Source: Flectonema sp. DT1601 (taxonomy: Eukaryota; Euglenozoa; Diplonemea; Diplonemida; Diplonemidae). From it: a DNA stretch of 64,000 nucleotides. Under the pieces are notes generated by a model that saw only the letters and a list, made by a program, of their open reading frames with translations, did not search any database and was not told the DNA's origin. Numbering within the stretch: the stretch's first letter is position 1; each line of letters opens with the position of its first letter. Shown here one piece after another: positions 1-10,111 of the stretch. A program made the translations under genes and the position numbers. The stretch covers positions 186,001-250,000 of the forward strand of contig OZ025796.1 of assembly GCA_964019425.1 (NCBI GenBank). The letters run 5' to 3'.

Positions 1-839
1 TTGGACGTGAAATTCGTAATAATTTCAGCAGAACTAATCTTTTCAAAAAAAGATTTTTTTTTTTTTTTTTTTTTTTTTTGATAAAAATCGAGTTTATCAA
101 TGCTGGTGGTTAGTATTACAAACAAATAATGGTTGGCTTTGGTATTTATTTTGTATCCCATTTAACATAGTTCCCCTATATCAATGAACACGCGTTACCA
201 ACTAATGAGTGTTACTTAGTTACATTGATGGGGGTGAAACTTTGCCAAGGTGAAAACATAGATATTAAAAACAAGATTAATATCAAAAGTACATGACTGA
301 AAAGAAATATTTGTAGTTGTTAATCAAAGAAAAGGTACGTTTAGAACATAAAAAAGGGAACATCTTTTGTCTTATTGACCAGAAGACGTTGTCCAATCTG
401 ATGTTGATGAGAGGAATAATGAAGGTTTCCACTCATAAAAACAGATTTATCGATTTCGGTTAGCTAGTTGGTATTAATAGTTGTCAGTCAATCAAAAAAA
501 AAAGAAAATCAAATGCAAAAATTCGTAGGACATCAAACAAAATGGTTGGTTTCTTAGGGTAGACATTGGTTAGTTAGTATCATTAATTTTAGAACAGAAA
601 AGTGAGAATAAAAAAAGTAGAGATCAATAAAAGAAAAGTATTCATTTCTGCAGTTTCCTAACATCAAAGGGTAATAGAATATGTAGTTTCAGGCCTTAAT
701 CTTATACTACTTGTCCCTTTTTAGGCCTTCATCAGTAAGTTCTAAGGGACTTCATTCTATGTTGAAGTTGCTATCGTTCAAAGATAAAAATCCATCGGAG
801 CTCGCCAGGATAGGGCTAGCAATGTTTATTTGCTTTTGC
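1..839. repeat. Gene-free left edge with two dispersed repeat blocks
   Basis: No coding region is visible. Block A (about 440-590) carries 'agttggtattaatagttg' and 'attcgtaggaca'. Block B (about 680-765) carries 'ccttaatcttatactactt' and 'ggccttcatcagtaagttc'. Both blocks recur at 54845-55045 next to the second copy of the retroelement ORF, on the same strand but in the opposite order relative to that ORF. A T run of about 25 bases lies at 55-79. Confidence 0.6.
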
Positions 840-1958
840 TCAATTTGAATTTTTGACGTCTGATCGTTTCACTATTACAGTCGAGTTAATGGATGAGTCG
901 TCATCCAATTTGCGTTTTACTTTATCTTCGCATATCATCAAAGGTCCTATATTCGCTGGTGTCATCGTAACATCCATATCAGTCTGAGCTTTTATTGGTA
1001 TCATATGGAAACTATACTCTGTAGTTCGGTACATCTTGTCAAAATGATCGAAAGGGAGTCTTAAATCTTTTGTGCCTTTAAGAATGTCTCGGATGATCAT
1101 GGACTCAAATGAGACTAGCGCAACAATAAAGTGAGTCATCCTTGTTTTCGCTTTATGTAGAATAAGTGCTGCGGCTGCTTCAGGATAATCGAAATCTGCT
1201 GGGTTAACGAAGTACTCGATTCTTCTGTTGAATTTAGTCATGCAAGCCATGTTAAGTACTTGTAGCGAGAACCAACCATCTGGTGATGGTTTATGCTCTG
1301 AGTTGTTCGGTTCTACTTTAAGAGATTCTTCATAAAATCGCTGTTGGTAGTTTTGCAGAAAACTGAAGTTAATTCTATCGATATATAAATGATCTGCAAT
1401 GAAGTTGAGCGCTGCCCATCCGCATTCTCCACCGAGAAGACCTTCTCCTGATGTTTGATGTAGGGATGGTGGAAATCGTTTATCCAAGGAATGGCTTGTA
1501 GAGCCTGTGTGGTTAATTGTATCCTTTTCGATGCTTAATGGGACTTTGTGACTAAACTTCTCAAAAGTAAGGTTGATACGACGCATTGCAGCTGCTGTAT
1601 TACCATCATCAATGTGAGAGCTAATGAAGCGGAGGCATGCTGCTCTGATATTGTCAGATTTATAGCCCCGGTTGAGTAATCTATAAGTTACCGCTTCAAG
1701 TTCCTGTAAAAAGTCTGCCTGGTTGTTGCAGATTTTTAGAGCTCGTAAGATCATGGTGGTAAAGATACCTGAACCCATTGACTCTTGAGCTGCGGAATGC
1801 TGATGAGTAAACCTTGTTGGCGTAATATGCCAACCCCTGGCTTTGTCATTAACACTTAAACGAATCCATCGTTTATTTGTGTTAGTGATCTCTATTCGGA
1901 TACGAATTCCTATATAAGAGACATCATCAATATTATTCGAAGTATCAGTGTAATCCAT
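840..1958 (-). mobile_element. Retroelement ORF: reverse-transcriptase tail plus Josephin-like peptidase region
   Basis: This is a 372-residue open frame starting at ATG. Residues about 15-115 resemble the end of reverse transcriptases in protist retroelements: a Y-x-G-I-x-I strand, a 'DKARGWHI' turn, then an H-containing segment, an aromatic/basic helix and 'RLLNRGYK'. After a spacer, residues about 170-300 show a cysteine-peptidase-like layout: 'GGECGWAALN', then 'SLQVLNMA', then 'THFIVAL'. The order Cys ... VL ... His-Phe-Ile recalls the Josephin fold. A related copy lies at 54030-54697, with shared repeat blocks beside both, which points to a mobile family. The element is a remnant without a visible polymerase core. 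The class (Penelope-like, LINE or other) cannot be settled. The peptidase assignment is inference from pattern only. Confidence 0.55.
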
Positions 1959-2143
1959 TGAGTACAGACTTGCTGGTGGAGGGTCACAACTCCAGGTGAG
2001 GAAGTCATTGGTTAGTTAGCTAGTCATTTAATCCAACGTTACTGTATATTATGAGTGCTAGGTAAATCATAGTAACAGAGGACCCAATCCGAAGAAATTA
2101 TATAAAAAAAAACGAAATAACTGCAAAAATGAAATAAAGATAT

Positions 2144-2719
2144 TTATTCTAAATATTTATTCCAAAAAGGAAGTTCCTTATAAGGAGTGCCGCCCTGTGT
2201 GAATTCCGTTGGAACTTCAATACTGAAATCTTGAACTAACCAGTCCCAAAGATTACTACCATAAACAATGTTATCATAGCAGCCATGCATACTTAGAACT
2301 GGATTTCCTCTCTGAGATGGTTCTGTTGGAATCATTCTGTGAATGTAAATAGGAATCAGTGGAGGATACGAACCCTTTTCAACATCTGGTGGTGTTGCGT
2401 GATAACTAAGTTGATTAAGAACCGTATCCTTCTCAGGATCAGTGATAATTAAGAGAGTTCTCCAATCATGCCATCCTCGATTCGCTGCGCTGTAGAATGC
2501 TGGAAGTTCTTCAGGTACTCCTGGTTTACAACCGTGTGAAACTGGTAGACCTACTTGTAAAAACTGCCTCAAATCTTCAGGAAACTTAAATTTATATTTC
2601 GCTTGAATCGCTTCTATTTCACTATCTGTGAGCCCATCGTGGATGGCATCGGCTCTTCCGTTTCTTAAAAGCTGTTCTTGCATTGCTTTTATTTGGATCG
2701 TGGTTGGTATTGTCGACAT
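2144..2719 (-). CDS. SUKH-domain (SMI1/KNR4 family) protein
   Basis: The product is 191 residues if translation starts at the ATG at 2719, which follows directly on a run of about 22 A on the coding strand; the frame is open further upstream but only as poly-lysine. Residues about 35-60 show the family's entry motif ('LTDSEIEAIQ' then 'FPEDLRQFLQ'). A W-x-D-W segment and a C-terminal 'PIYIHRMIP...GNPVLS...YGSNLWDWL' match the long bacterial SMI1/KNR4 pattern. In bacteria many SUKH proteins are immunity partners of polymorphic toxins. In yeast, Knr4 acts in cell-wall signalling. No toxin-like gene is next to it. The closeness to the bacterial form suggests possible lateral transfer, which is inference. 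No intron is visible. Confidence 0.8.
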   Translation of the reverse strand: MSTIPTTIQIKAMQEQLLRNGRADAIHDGLTDSEIEAIQAKYKFKFPEDLRQFLQVGLPVSHGCKPGVPEELPAFYSAANRGWHDWRTLLIITDPEKDTVLNQLSYHATPPDVEKGSYPPLIPIYIHRMIPTEPSQRGNPVLSMHGCYDNIVYGSNLWDWLVQDFSIEVPTEFTQGGTPYKELPFWNKYLE

Positions 2720-2985
2720 CTTTTTTTTTTTTTTTTTTTTTTTTTTGCTAAGAGAATAAATAGATGGTGCAATTAAGGAAAACAATAACAACACACTTGG
2801 TTGTTTTTGGCTATCGCTGCTCTCCCAACATGTGTCTGGAAATCTGTTATTTAAAAGAAAAATAATTATTATTAAATCCGATTGATTTTTGTTATGGTTT
2901 TTTTTTTTTTCTTTAGCTGCCTGGCATGGGATAATACTATTCTGTTATGTTGTTTTTTTGGTTACCCCTTTATCTTTTATTATTA

Positions 2986-3017
<32 letters not shown>

Positions 3018-3908
3018 GTTTTTTTTTTTTTTTTTTCCTTACCCCACTTCTCAGATCCACCGGTCCAAGAAGGATATAGGCAAGAGAAAAGGAATGTAGG
3101 AAGGCTGTACAACAGGCTTCCATACGGGAACGTCTTGTCTCGACCAGCCCATGTGGCTTCCCTATCCTGTTATTTTACTGTGTCCCCCATCCTCTCTAAA
3201 TCAAGAGGAAAAGAACAAAGGTTACCACTAGGGGAGAACAGGTAATGAAAAGGACGGATCGAAGGGGCGGGAACGACGGGAAAAAAAAAAGAAGAAGAAA
3301 AGTCACTATTCCGCTACCAGTGGGCGAGGATGGGAAGGTACATATAAAAAAATAAGACTAGCTAGCAATGGTCAGGCGTTGGTAGAGACTGGTCGATAAT
3401 TCGTTTTTTTTTTTTTTTTTCCTTCTCTAAACTGGTTGAAAGACAGTCGATTTATGAGATACGAACAAACATTCGCCAGGTGTGACAGCTGTGGAATAAA
3501 ACAAAAAGAAACAAGAAAAGATATTAAAAAAAAAAGAAGGCGAAGTGTTCTCATCTCAAAGTGTCTAAGAAGTTGAAATACTCCCGTCTGGATTGCTGGG
3601 TGTTAGTACCTCAGTACCGGTAGTAGTAATTTAAAGTAAAGCACTCCTTCACCTTCGGATCAGTGTATCGTTCTTCACAAACAACAACATGTTAGTTGCT
3701 AAACTGGCCTTTTTTTTTTTTTTTTTTTGATAATCACAGCTAAGACACAAATCTGCCAGTATAACATCGCCAATAAAGCATTCGATTTGCATTCGCTTTT
3801 TAGATGACAATTTACTACGATAAGATATCTTAGCTAACTAAGTTTCATATGTTTTTTTTTTTTTTTTTTTAAAATTTTTTTTAAATGCTTTTGCTATTTT
3901 TTTTTTTT

Positions 3909-3940
<32 letters not shown>

Positions 3941-4573
3941 TTTTTTTTTCGCCGAAGCGAAGATGCCGGGAAGAAACCACATGCTAGTACAGTTCTTTTA
4001 CTTTTCTTTGTCTGCTGGAATTCTATCTGAGAAAACCGGTAGTCTTTAAAATTGTAAGCCAAGTACAAGTTGCCTCCTGACGGGTATATTGTGGGTAGTT
4101 CGAAAACGTTGCGCTCCAAAATATAACAAGACTCTACTCCACCCGCGTCAGGCGCATCTCTTGTCTTAGCCCTAGCATGCTACGTTGGAACATTGTCACC
4201 AGCCCGGTGGACCAAGTTGTAATTATTGCCCCTGGTTTACTCATCACTCTTCCGTGTGACGGCGGTTATTCCCTAATAACCTGTTGTATGCTTTACCTAA
4301 GTCTTTTACTTTTTTCTTCTTCGCACGCTGTCGGTTTCCACCTTCGATGCAGTCAATCTTGTTCCGCCTTGGTTGTTTTTGGAAGAGCTAAGCTAAGTGG
4401 CAAGGTTTCACTAACAGATCGACTTTTTGTCAGCATCTCAGGCTTCTTTTTGCCGAGGACGTGCGGCTTTCTTTGAGGTCTCACAGTGACACTTTTAAAA
4501 GAAATTATCTATTCCGGTGGGTATAAAAAAGGGGGGGGGTGAGGGAGGGGGCGGGTGAGTACACCCACAGATC
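2720..4573. other. Gene-free, low-complexity stretch
   Basis: I see no gene on either strand. The stretch holds an ATT microsatellite (about 2978-3018), T runs at 3019-3036, 3403-3421, 3712-3729 and a nearly continuous T-rich tract at 3851-3949, and a G run with poly-purine sequence near 4528-4555. Open frames here translate to poly-Lys or poly-Phe and are artefacts of the homopolymers. Confidence 0.6.
2978..3018. repeat. ATT trinucleotide microsatellite
   Basis: There are about 13 tandem ATT units with one or two interruptions, followed directly by a T run. Confidence 0.85.
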
Positions 4574-6367
4574 TCAGCGGTCATCTTTAAGTCTCTTTCC
4601 TGGGCTCAGGCTAGTCCTCCCTGAGCCCGCTGAACTGTATGGCGATATCTTCTTCTTTGTCTTCTCGTTCGAGGATGGGCACGACCTCGTCCTCCTGTGT
4701 CTTGGTGTACTGTCTGGGTGATCCAAGGCTCTGGAGGCGGTCTCCACTCCGGCGGTCCAGCATCTTCGGCAGGTGGTTATCTGGCACTTCGTGCATCTGC
4801 TCCTGAACCATTTCCGTTGTAACAATCTATGGCAGAAGTCGCATTTGACCCTTGGTCCCTTTTGCAACGGCGGTGCATGGTCACAAGTCGGTCGGGTAAC
4901 TTCGGTATCGTTTGTGGAGACATCGGAGCTACTTGTCCCCGTCCGGGGTGGACTGCTCCTTGCTCTTCTGGTCTTCGGCGTCGGGTCTTCTGTAGAGCTG
5001 TTATGGCTGTCGAGGTCTAGCGTTCTGGCCACAGGGGGTGTGTGGGTCTCCTTGTCGTATGTTTGTAACTGCGATGATGGGCTGGACAAGTCGCGTTCCT
5101 TCTTGGTGAGGATGTCTACTGGTTCTTCAGAGGTGTCACACACTTCATTGTCGAGGGCGTCCGCTAGTTCTCCGGAGGCATCCTGTTCTATTTCGGTAAG
5201 GATGTCTGCTGGTTGTTTGGCGGTATCGCGCACTTCTTCGGCGAGGGTGTCTGCTAGTTCTCCGGCGGCATCATGTTCTACTTCGGTAAGGATATCCGCT
5301 GGTTCTACGGAGGCATCGCGTACTTCCCCGGTTAGGGTGTCTGTCTGTTCTCCAGGGGCATCATATACTTCTTCCTTGAGGGTGTTTACTGGATCTTCGG
5401 AGGCATCGTGTTCAACTTTCTCCGGCGGGTCTATGGTTGCAACTATCGTCCTTAGACCGGTTGACGGTAGGGGACTGCCTTCGGTGGGCAAGTCTGTCGG
5501 TTTAGTGACTGGTGTGGTGCGGGCCGTGGCATCTTCCAATTCCTGACTTGCATTCGGCGGTGGGATGTCGGTTTCCTTTGGCTCCGGCTTACTCTGGCCG
5601 ACATTGGTTGCAACTGCGGTTTCAACAGGTGAGGCGGTCGGCGCTACACTTTCTATCTCCGTCGTGACCGTCGGGTTCCGTTGGTTATCTTCTAGTGGGG
5701 GGCCTTCTGAAGTCACTGAGTCTTCTCGGGCCACTTCAGGTGCGGACGTCTTCGGCTTTTTCACTGATGCAGGCTCGTCTTGCGAATCTGAACCAGGGGA
5801 CCACTGCTTCTTGCTCCTCGGACTGGCCGATGGCTTTGGGCTTCTATCGGGGTCGGCTATGGCGGGCGGTGGATGGTCTGCCTCAGCCTTTGGTTTTTTG
5901 ACTGAGGTAGACTCTCCCTGCGAATCGGAATCTGGGGATCTCGGTTTCTTGGTTAACCGTAATCCCAGCTCCCCTTCCAGTTCTGAGGTACGTCTCAACA
6001 CGTCCATCAGCGAGCAGTAATCTCGAGAGGACACCTCTTCCGCCTTGAACTGCGCACAGTTGTTGGCGACGTTTGGTGTGTTGAGGAAGCTCCATGTGGC
6101 CGGCACAGCCTCCGCCAGTCCCGTCCGTGTTGTCGCACTCCACGTGTTCATATTTCCTCTGCAACTCCAGGTGGCATTTCTATCTTGTTGACTCATCTTC
6201 TGTATCCCCTTGAGGGCAGCATAGTAGGAGGCTAGCCCAAGGTCTGCAGTGTCGAGCGTCGCACCCCAGCTGGCCGTCAACTTGTGCAGTTGCGTGTCCA
6301 ACAGGCAGGCGGCCGCCCCCGTCCTCCCAGTGTTCAAGTTCCTATGGCTGGCGAAGAATAGGCACAT
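4574..6367 (-). CDS. GC-rich ORF of unknown function with acidic repeats and C-terminal zinc-binding module
   Basis: This is a 597-residue frame from the first in-frame ATG (6367); it stays open upstream to about 6469 without an ATG, so an upstream exon is possible. Near the N-terminus, 'GRTGAAACLLD' and 'ASYYAALKGIQ' vaguely resemble an RNase H-like fold, but the usual acidic residues are not evident. The middle is Pro/Ser/Thr-rich with two copies of a Ser-rich 'VKKPK' motif. Bases 5089-5420 encode about seven 15-residue acidic repeats of the form VxDAxxxxxDxLTE. Near the C-terminus is a cysteine cluster, C-x2-C, C-x2-C and C-x2-C, that could bind zinc. Base composition is much richer in GC than any neighbour. 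It may be a transferred gene or a domesticated mobile-element ORF. I do not recognise a family. Confidence 0.5.
   Translation of the reverse strand: MCLFFASHRNLNTGRTGAAACLLDTQLHKLTASWGATLDTADLGLASYYAALKGIQKMSQQDRNATWSCRGNMNTWSATTRTGLAEAVPATWSFLNTPNVANNCAQFKAEEVSSRDYCSLMDVLRRTSELEGELGLRLTKKPRSPDSDSQGESTSVKKPKAEADHPPPAIADPDRSPKPSASPRSKKQWSPGSDSQDEPASVKKPKTSAPEVAREDSVTSEGPPLEDNQRNPTVTTEIESVAPTASPVETAVATNVGQSKPEPKETDIPPPNASQELEDATARTTPVTKPTDLPTEGSPLPSTGLRTIVATIDPPEKVEHDASEDPVNTLKEEVYDAPGEQTDTLTGEVRDASVEPADILTEVEHDAAGELADTLAEEVRDTAKQPADILTEIEQDASGELADALDNEVCDTSEEPVDILTKKERDLSSPSSQLQTYDKETHTPPVARTLDLDSHNSSTEDPTPKTRRARSSPPRTGTSSSDVSTNDTEVTRPTCDHAPPLQKGPRVKCDFCHRLLQRKWFRSRCTKCQITTCRRCWTAGVETASRALDHPDSTPRHRRTRSCPSSNEKTKKKISPYSSAGSGRTSLSPGKRLKDDR
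5089..5420 (-). repeat. Coding tandem repeat, about 45-bp units
   Basis: About seven imperfect units encode V-x-D-A-x5-D-x-L-T-E. Adjacent units alternate between two sub-types ('EVRD...PADILT' and 'EVEHD...LADTLAE'), which suggests growth by duplication of a two-unit block. Confidence 0.75.
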
Positions 6368-7911
6368 GCGAGGCGAGTCCTGTTGAGGTCCCCCTGCCTT
6401 TTTTTTTGAGTTGCATGTTTCCACTTTGCACTCCAGGTAATTATATCCAAAATGACAGTCGGCAAGCAATTTTTTTTTTTTTTTTTTTTTTTGATTATTT
6501 TTAATTATGTTTCATTATCAGAAAACAAAACTCTATTTTTTTATTTATTCATTTTTTTTTATTTTATTTTTAATACTTCATTTCAACATCAACAACCTCA
6601 AACAGGCGAAAGCACAGGAAATTCCGATACCAGCATAGGTAGATATCGAGAAGAAATATTATATTGCATACTGTGCATCGCTTATTAGGAGCTTTGGGTT
6701 AACTCTGAGAGATTTCATTCAATGAATCCAAAAATTGGAAGAAAAACCCCAGTTAGGTTCACTTAAAAAGCGAGAAGAATTTCTTTTTTTTTAAAAAAAA
6801 AAAAACAAAAAAGTGGGGGAAAGGTTCCCCCAAAAAAAGAAAAAAAAAAGAAATCAGAATAAATTTTAAGAAGAGGAGAAAAAGAAAAAAAAAAAGTTTG
6901 TGTAAGCCAAGACAACGGCGGGAGCACCCTAGTCATCTGGCAAACGTGTGGAAGAAAGAACGTCTGAATTCTTCACCGAAAGTATTAATTGTTGACAGGG
7001 GGTTCACAAACCTAACTTAGTGAAACGTTGCTTACCCAGGGGAAATTTCCTTTCCCGCACAGGATAGGATTTACAATTCTATTCAGTAAACGAAAATAGC
7101 GGAAAATAGTTTTTTTTTTTTTTTTTTTTGTAAAGAACGACCGCACGAAAAACCATAAGAACAATCAGAAAGATTGAAAGAAAAAAAAAATATATAAAAG
7201 TTTTGCTGCAATTTGTTCTTGGTATTTATATTAAAAAAGAACGGGGGGAAAAAAAAGGAGTGAGTAATAAAAAGATAAATAACATACGGTTTAAACAAAA
7301 AAAAAGGGGGGTAAAAATAAACTACCCACTTGTGATTACCAAAGCCGATCACTAAATAAAATCACGAAACGAACGAATGACGATAAGAGCTGAAATCCAG
7401 CCCGGCTCAGTCGGGGAAGTGGGAGGGGTGTTTCGATGCTTATTTTCTTGTTATTTCCGTAGCATGTTTTCCAAACCTGCGTCTCCGTCGAGTATTGCTC
7501 ATCGGATTGGTATCGAAAAAAAAAGAGATTGTTAAAAAACCAAAACTTTTTTTTTTCTTTTTTTTTTTTTTTTTGTTGTTAACTGCGAAAATTTTCTAAT
7601 ATAAAAAAAAAAAAAAAATAAAAAAAAAAACTCAACGACGTGAAAACGCCGCATTAATACCACCGACACTCGACAGAAACTACGGCACAACTTTTTTTAT
7701 TCTTTTTCTTCACCTTTTTTTTTGCTAGTTTTGACCTTCAAAGTACCCTGACTCTGTTTTATAATAATTACAATGCAACAAACATGATTATTATTCCCTT
7801 GTTTTTTTTTGTTTTTTTTTTTCTTTTTTTTTTTTCTTGCTTCTCTCAAACATTGGTGGTCTGAACATAGCGACATGGCTGCTTTTTGTCACATCTTTAT
7901 TATATAAGGGG
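6368..7911. other. Gene-free stretch rich in homopolymer runs
   Basis: No host gene is visible. T or A runs of 10 to 22 bases occur at about 6471-6492, 6793-6804, 7109-7128, 7549-7574 and 7604-7618. One in-frame minus-strand segment near 7083-7352 is low complexity and has no family features. Confidence 0.55.
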
Positions 7912-7990
7912 GATGTATGTTCGATTTTGTAAAAATTACAACTGTGTTGTATCATAAAAAACATAAAGATAATTTAGCATTAGTTTTATA
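7912..7990 (+). repeat. Dispersed repeat R1, short copy
   Basis: The copy begins 'tgtatgttcgattttgtaaa' and continues to 'gataatttagcattagtttt'. The same sequence starts longer copies at 38248, 44887 and 56440. It includes the palindrome TTGTAA-AAA-TTACAA. All copies lie in the same orientation. Confidence 0.8.
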
Positions 7991-8011
7991 AGGGGGAAGA
8001 GGGGAAAAAAA

Positions 8012-8117
8012 CCATTCAGATTAGCCTTTTTATTTCCTTGAACGAAGACATAATCCTGTCGCACGGGGAAGATAAGCTTTGATTATAAGAAATACCGGCT
8101 TTTTCAATCTGAATAGT
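8012..8117. mobile_element. Small inverted-repeat element (MITE-like), copy 1
   Basis: It is bounded by 'ccattcagatt' (8012-8022) and 'aatctgaatag' (8106-8116), which are inverted complements. It has no coding capacity. The inner 'ctgtcgcacgggga' is shared with the copy at 59827. Related copies are at 25131, 51116 and 53519. Confidence 0.7.
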
Positions 8118-8146
8118 TAGTTTTCTTCTCTGAATAATGTCAGTAC

Positions 8147-8177
<31 letters not shown>

Positions 8178-8319
8178 AGAATTAGAAAAAAAGAAATTGT
8201 GCTGTAATTATGTTGATTTTTTTTGTGATATTATTCTCTCTCTCGTCTGTGGAACTAAACCTCGTGGATGACATCGCACGCCGGCATATATCTTCTTAAC
8301 CGAATTGCATCAGATGATA

Positions 8320-9631
8320 TCAGGCTGTTTTATTTTATATTTTTTTTTTTTTAAAGTCGGACAATACTTTAGTTTTGTTAAAAACGGGGAAAAGAAAAAA
8401 AAAACTGACAAACCATTCACCACTATATCATCCAACATTGACAAAAGATCAGCTTGGTTAATATGGTCGGGTACCTTCGTTGCTTTTCTCTCTTCTGCTC
8501 GCTTACTGAGCCATTCAGCAACGGTTGCCTTGTCAAGATAGTCTTCTTCATCTGGAGCACAGTTTTCAGTAATCCACGGATGTTCAATCAGCTCGTTGGC
8601 AGATGCTCTTTCATTAACTCCTTTACAAAGACAACGGTCAAGGAAATCAAAAAATAGATCACTAGCACAGCATCCTTCAAGATCAACTGGAGGGGCTTTC
8701 GATTGCAAATGCTCAACTAACTTCCAGAATTTTACCTGACCGTCGCAAATATCAGGACCTAGAACACCACAAAAAGGATGTTTTCCAGTGAACAGCTCTA
8801 CAATACTTATACCAAGACCCCATATGTCAACTGAAGAGGTATAGTGATCTCCATTTAACCGTTCTGGAGCCATGTATGTGACGGTTCCAACGAATGAAGC
8901 AGCTGCTCCTTTTGTCGATTCTAAATCGCCAGACACTCCAAAATCAGTTATTTTAACCATCCCATCACTATTGAATAATAGATTACTGGGTTTCATATCT
9001 CTGTGAACAAGGTATCGAACATTGTGAAGATACTGTAACCCTTTCAAAACCATTTTAGTAACAGAAGCGAGTATATTTTCAGGAACTCCGCGATCCTTCT
9101 GTGTTAACGCTGGAGGATTAACCATGTCTAGTAAGGAGCCGTTCATGTATTCTAAGGCGATGTATACTGATCCTTCCTGTGAAGTTTTTGGTTTTTTTTT
9201 TTTTTTTTTTTTGGTTTTTTTTTTTAAATGTTTTATGAACATACCTTAACAAATGCACCGTGGAATTCAACCACATATGGAGATTGCTTTACTTTAGTGT
9301 CGTAGAGTGTTTTAAACTCCTTCTCAATTTCACAAAAGTGATGCATTGTTAACTTAATCTCTTTCAAAGCGAAAATTTCACCCGTCGATTTCCTCTGAAC
9401 TTTAGTAACACTACCACTGCTTCCAGACCCAAGAACTTCCTGGTAAATTAAGTCTTCGTCGTTTAACGGCTCTCCATGAGAGTCATTTATTCCTTGTTTT
9501 GTAACTCTCGTGTTGGTCTTCGGTAAATGTAGCGTACCTCCAACCGATTGATGAGGTCCAGCTTTAAGACTATTCTCTATCTCTGCAGAGATTTCCATAG
9601 TATTTATGGGAGTAATTCGTCGCTTACCCAT
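8320..9631 (-). CDS. MAP kinase kinase (MEK/MKK family)
   Basis: This is a dual-specificity kinase that phosphorylates the T-x-Y loop of MAP kinases. Exons are 9631-9245, 9176-8414 and a proposed five-base terminal exon 8324-8320 (G|CC-TGA), giving 384 residues. Intron 1 (68 bp) is GTATGT...CACAG. The proposed intron 2 (89 bp) is GTTTGT...AAAACAG, and without it the frame runs into poly-Phe. Glycine loop 'LGSGSSGSV' is at about 67-75, the lysine in 'ALKEIKL' at about 90, 'HRDMKPSNLL' at 188-197, 'DFGVSG' at 207-212 and 'GTVTYMAPERL' after it. The activation segment offers T217 and S223, spaced S/T-x5-S/T as in plant MKKs rather than S-x3-S/T as in animals. The start ATG follows A-rich sequence. 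The terminal microexon is inference; the kinase call is firm. Confidence 0.93.
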
Positions 9632-10111
9632 TTTTTATTATTATTGGGCTTTTTTATTCTGTGTATTGGGAAAACCAAGGAAAAAAAAAAAAAAAAAAAA
9701 AAACTGAAAAATATAAGAATAAAAACGAGAAAGAACAACAACATTATGTAAAAAAAAAAAAAATTCTCAAAAAACAAAAAATATTTTATAAAAACATCCC
9801 ACCGAGATTAATGTTTTAAAAGAATAATAATAAACTACCATTACTACCAGTATGATATAACTTATTGAAACGATCATTTTTCTACCCATCTTGTTTTTTT
9901 TTTTTTTTTCATTCTTTGTCAGTGCTTTTTTTAATTCGCTGTTACAACGGTTCGATCTGGTTGGTTAGTTGGAAGCCGAACCACTTTTTTTTAATTTAGA
10001 TTTGTGAGTCTTCCTAATATTTTTTTTTTTTTAAATTACTCAGAGAGAATCAACCATTGCACCATGGCTAAGAACAAGTTTTGCTCACTCACACTGAGGT
10101 TAGGTTTCGAA
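9632..10111. other. Short intergenic stretch, no feature
   Basis: The stretch separates the macro-domain gene from the MAP kinase kinase gene. It contains only A and T runs (for example 9678-9702, 9749-9761, 9894-9909 and 10020-10032) and no repeat that I match elsewhere. Confidence 0.5.

Noticed and set aside
2882-3245. Plus-strand frames rich in Phe and Ile
   Set aside because: They are translations of an ATT microsatellite and T runs with no independent protein features.
3838-4119. Minus-strand frame ending in poly-lysine
   Set aside because: Over half is homopolymer, and the remainder has no family signal or splice context that I can support.
4773-6020. Long plus-strand open frames opposite the GC-rich ORF
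   Set aside because: They are antisense shadows of a repetitive GC-rich minus-strand frame; the minus frame alone has a cysteine module and runs the whole length.
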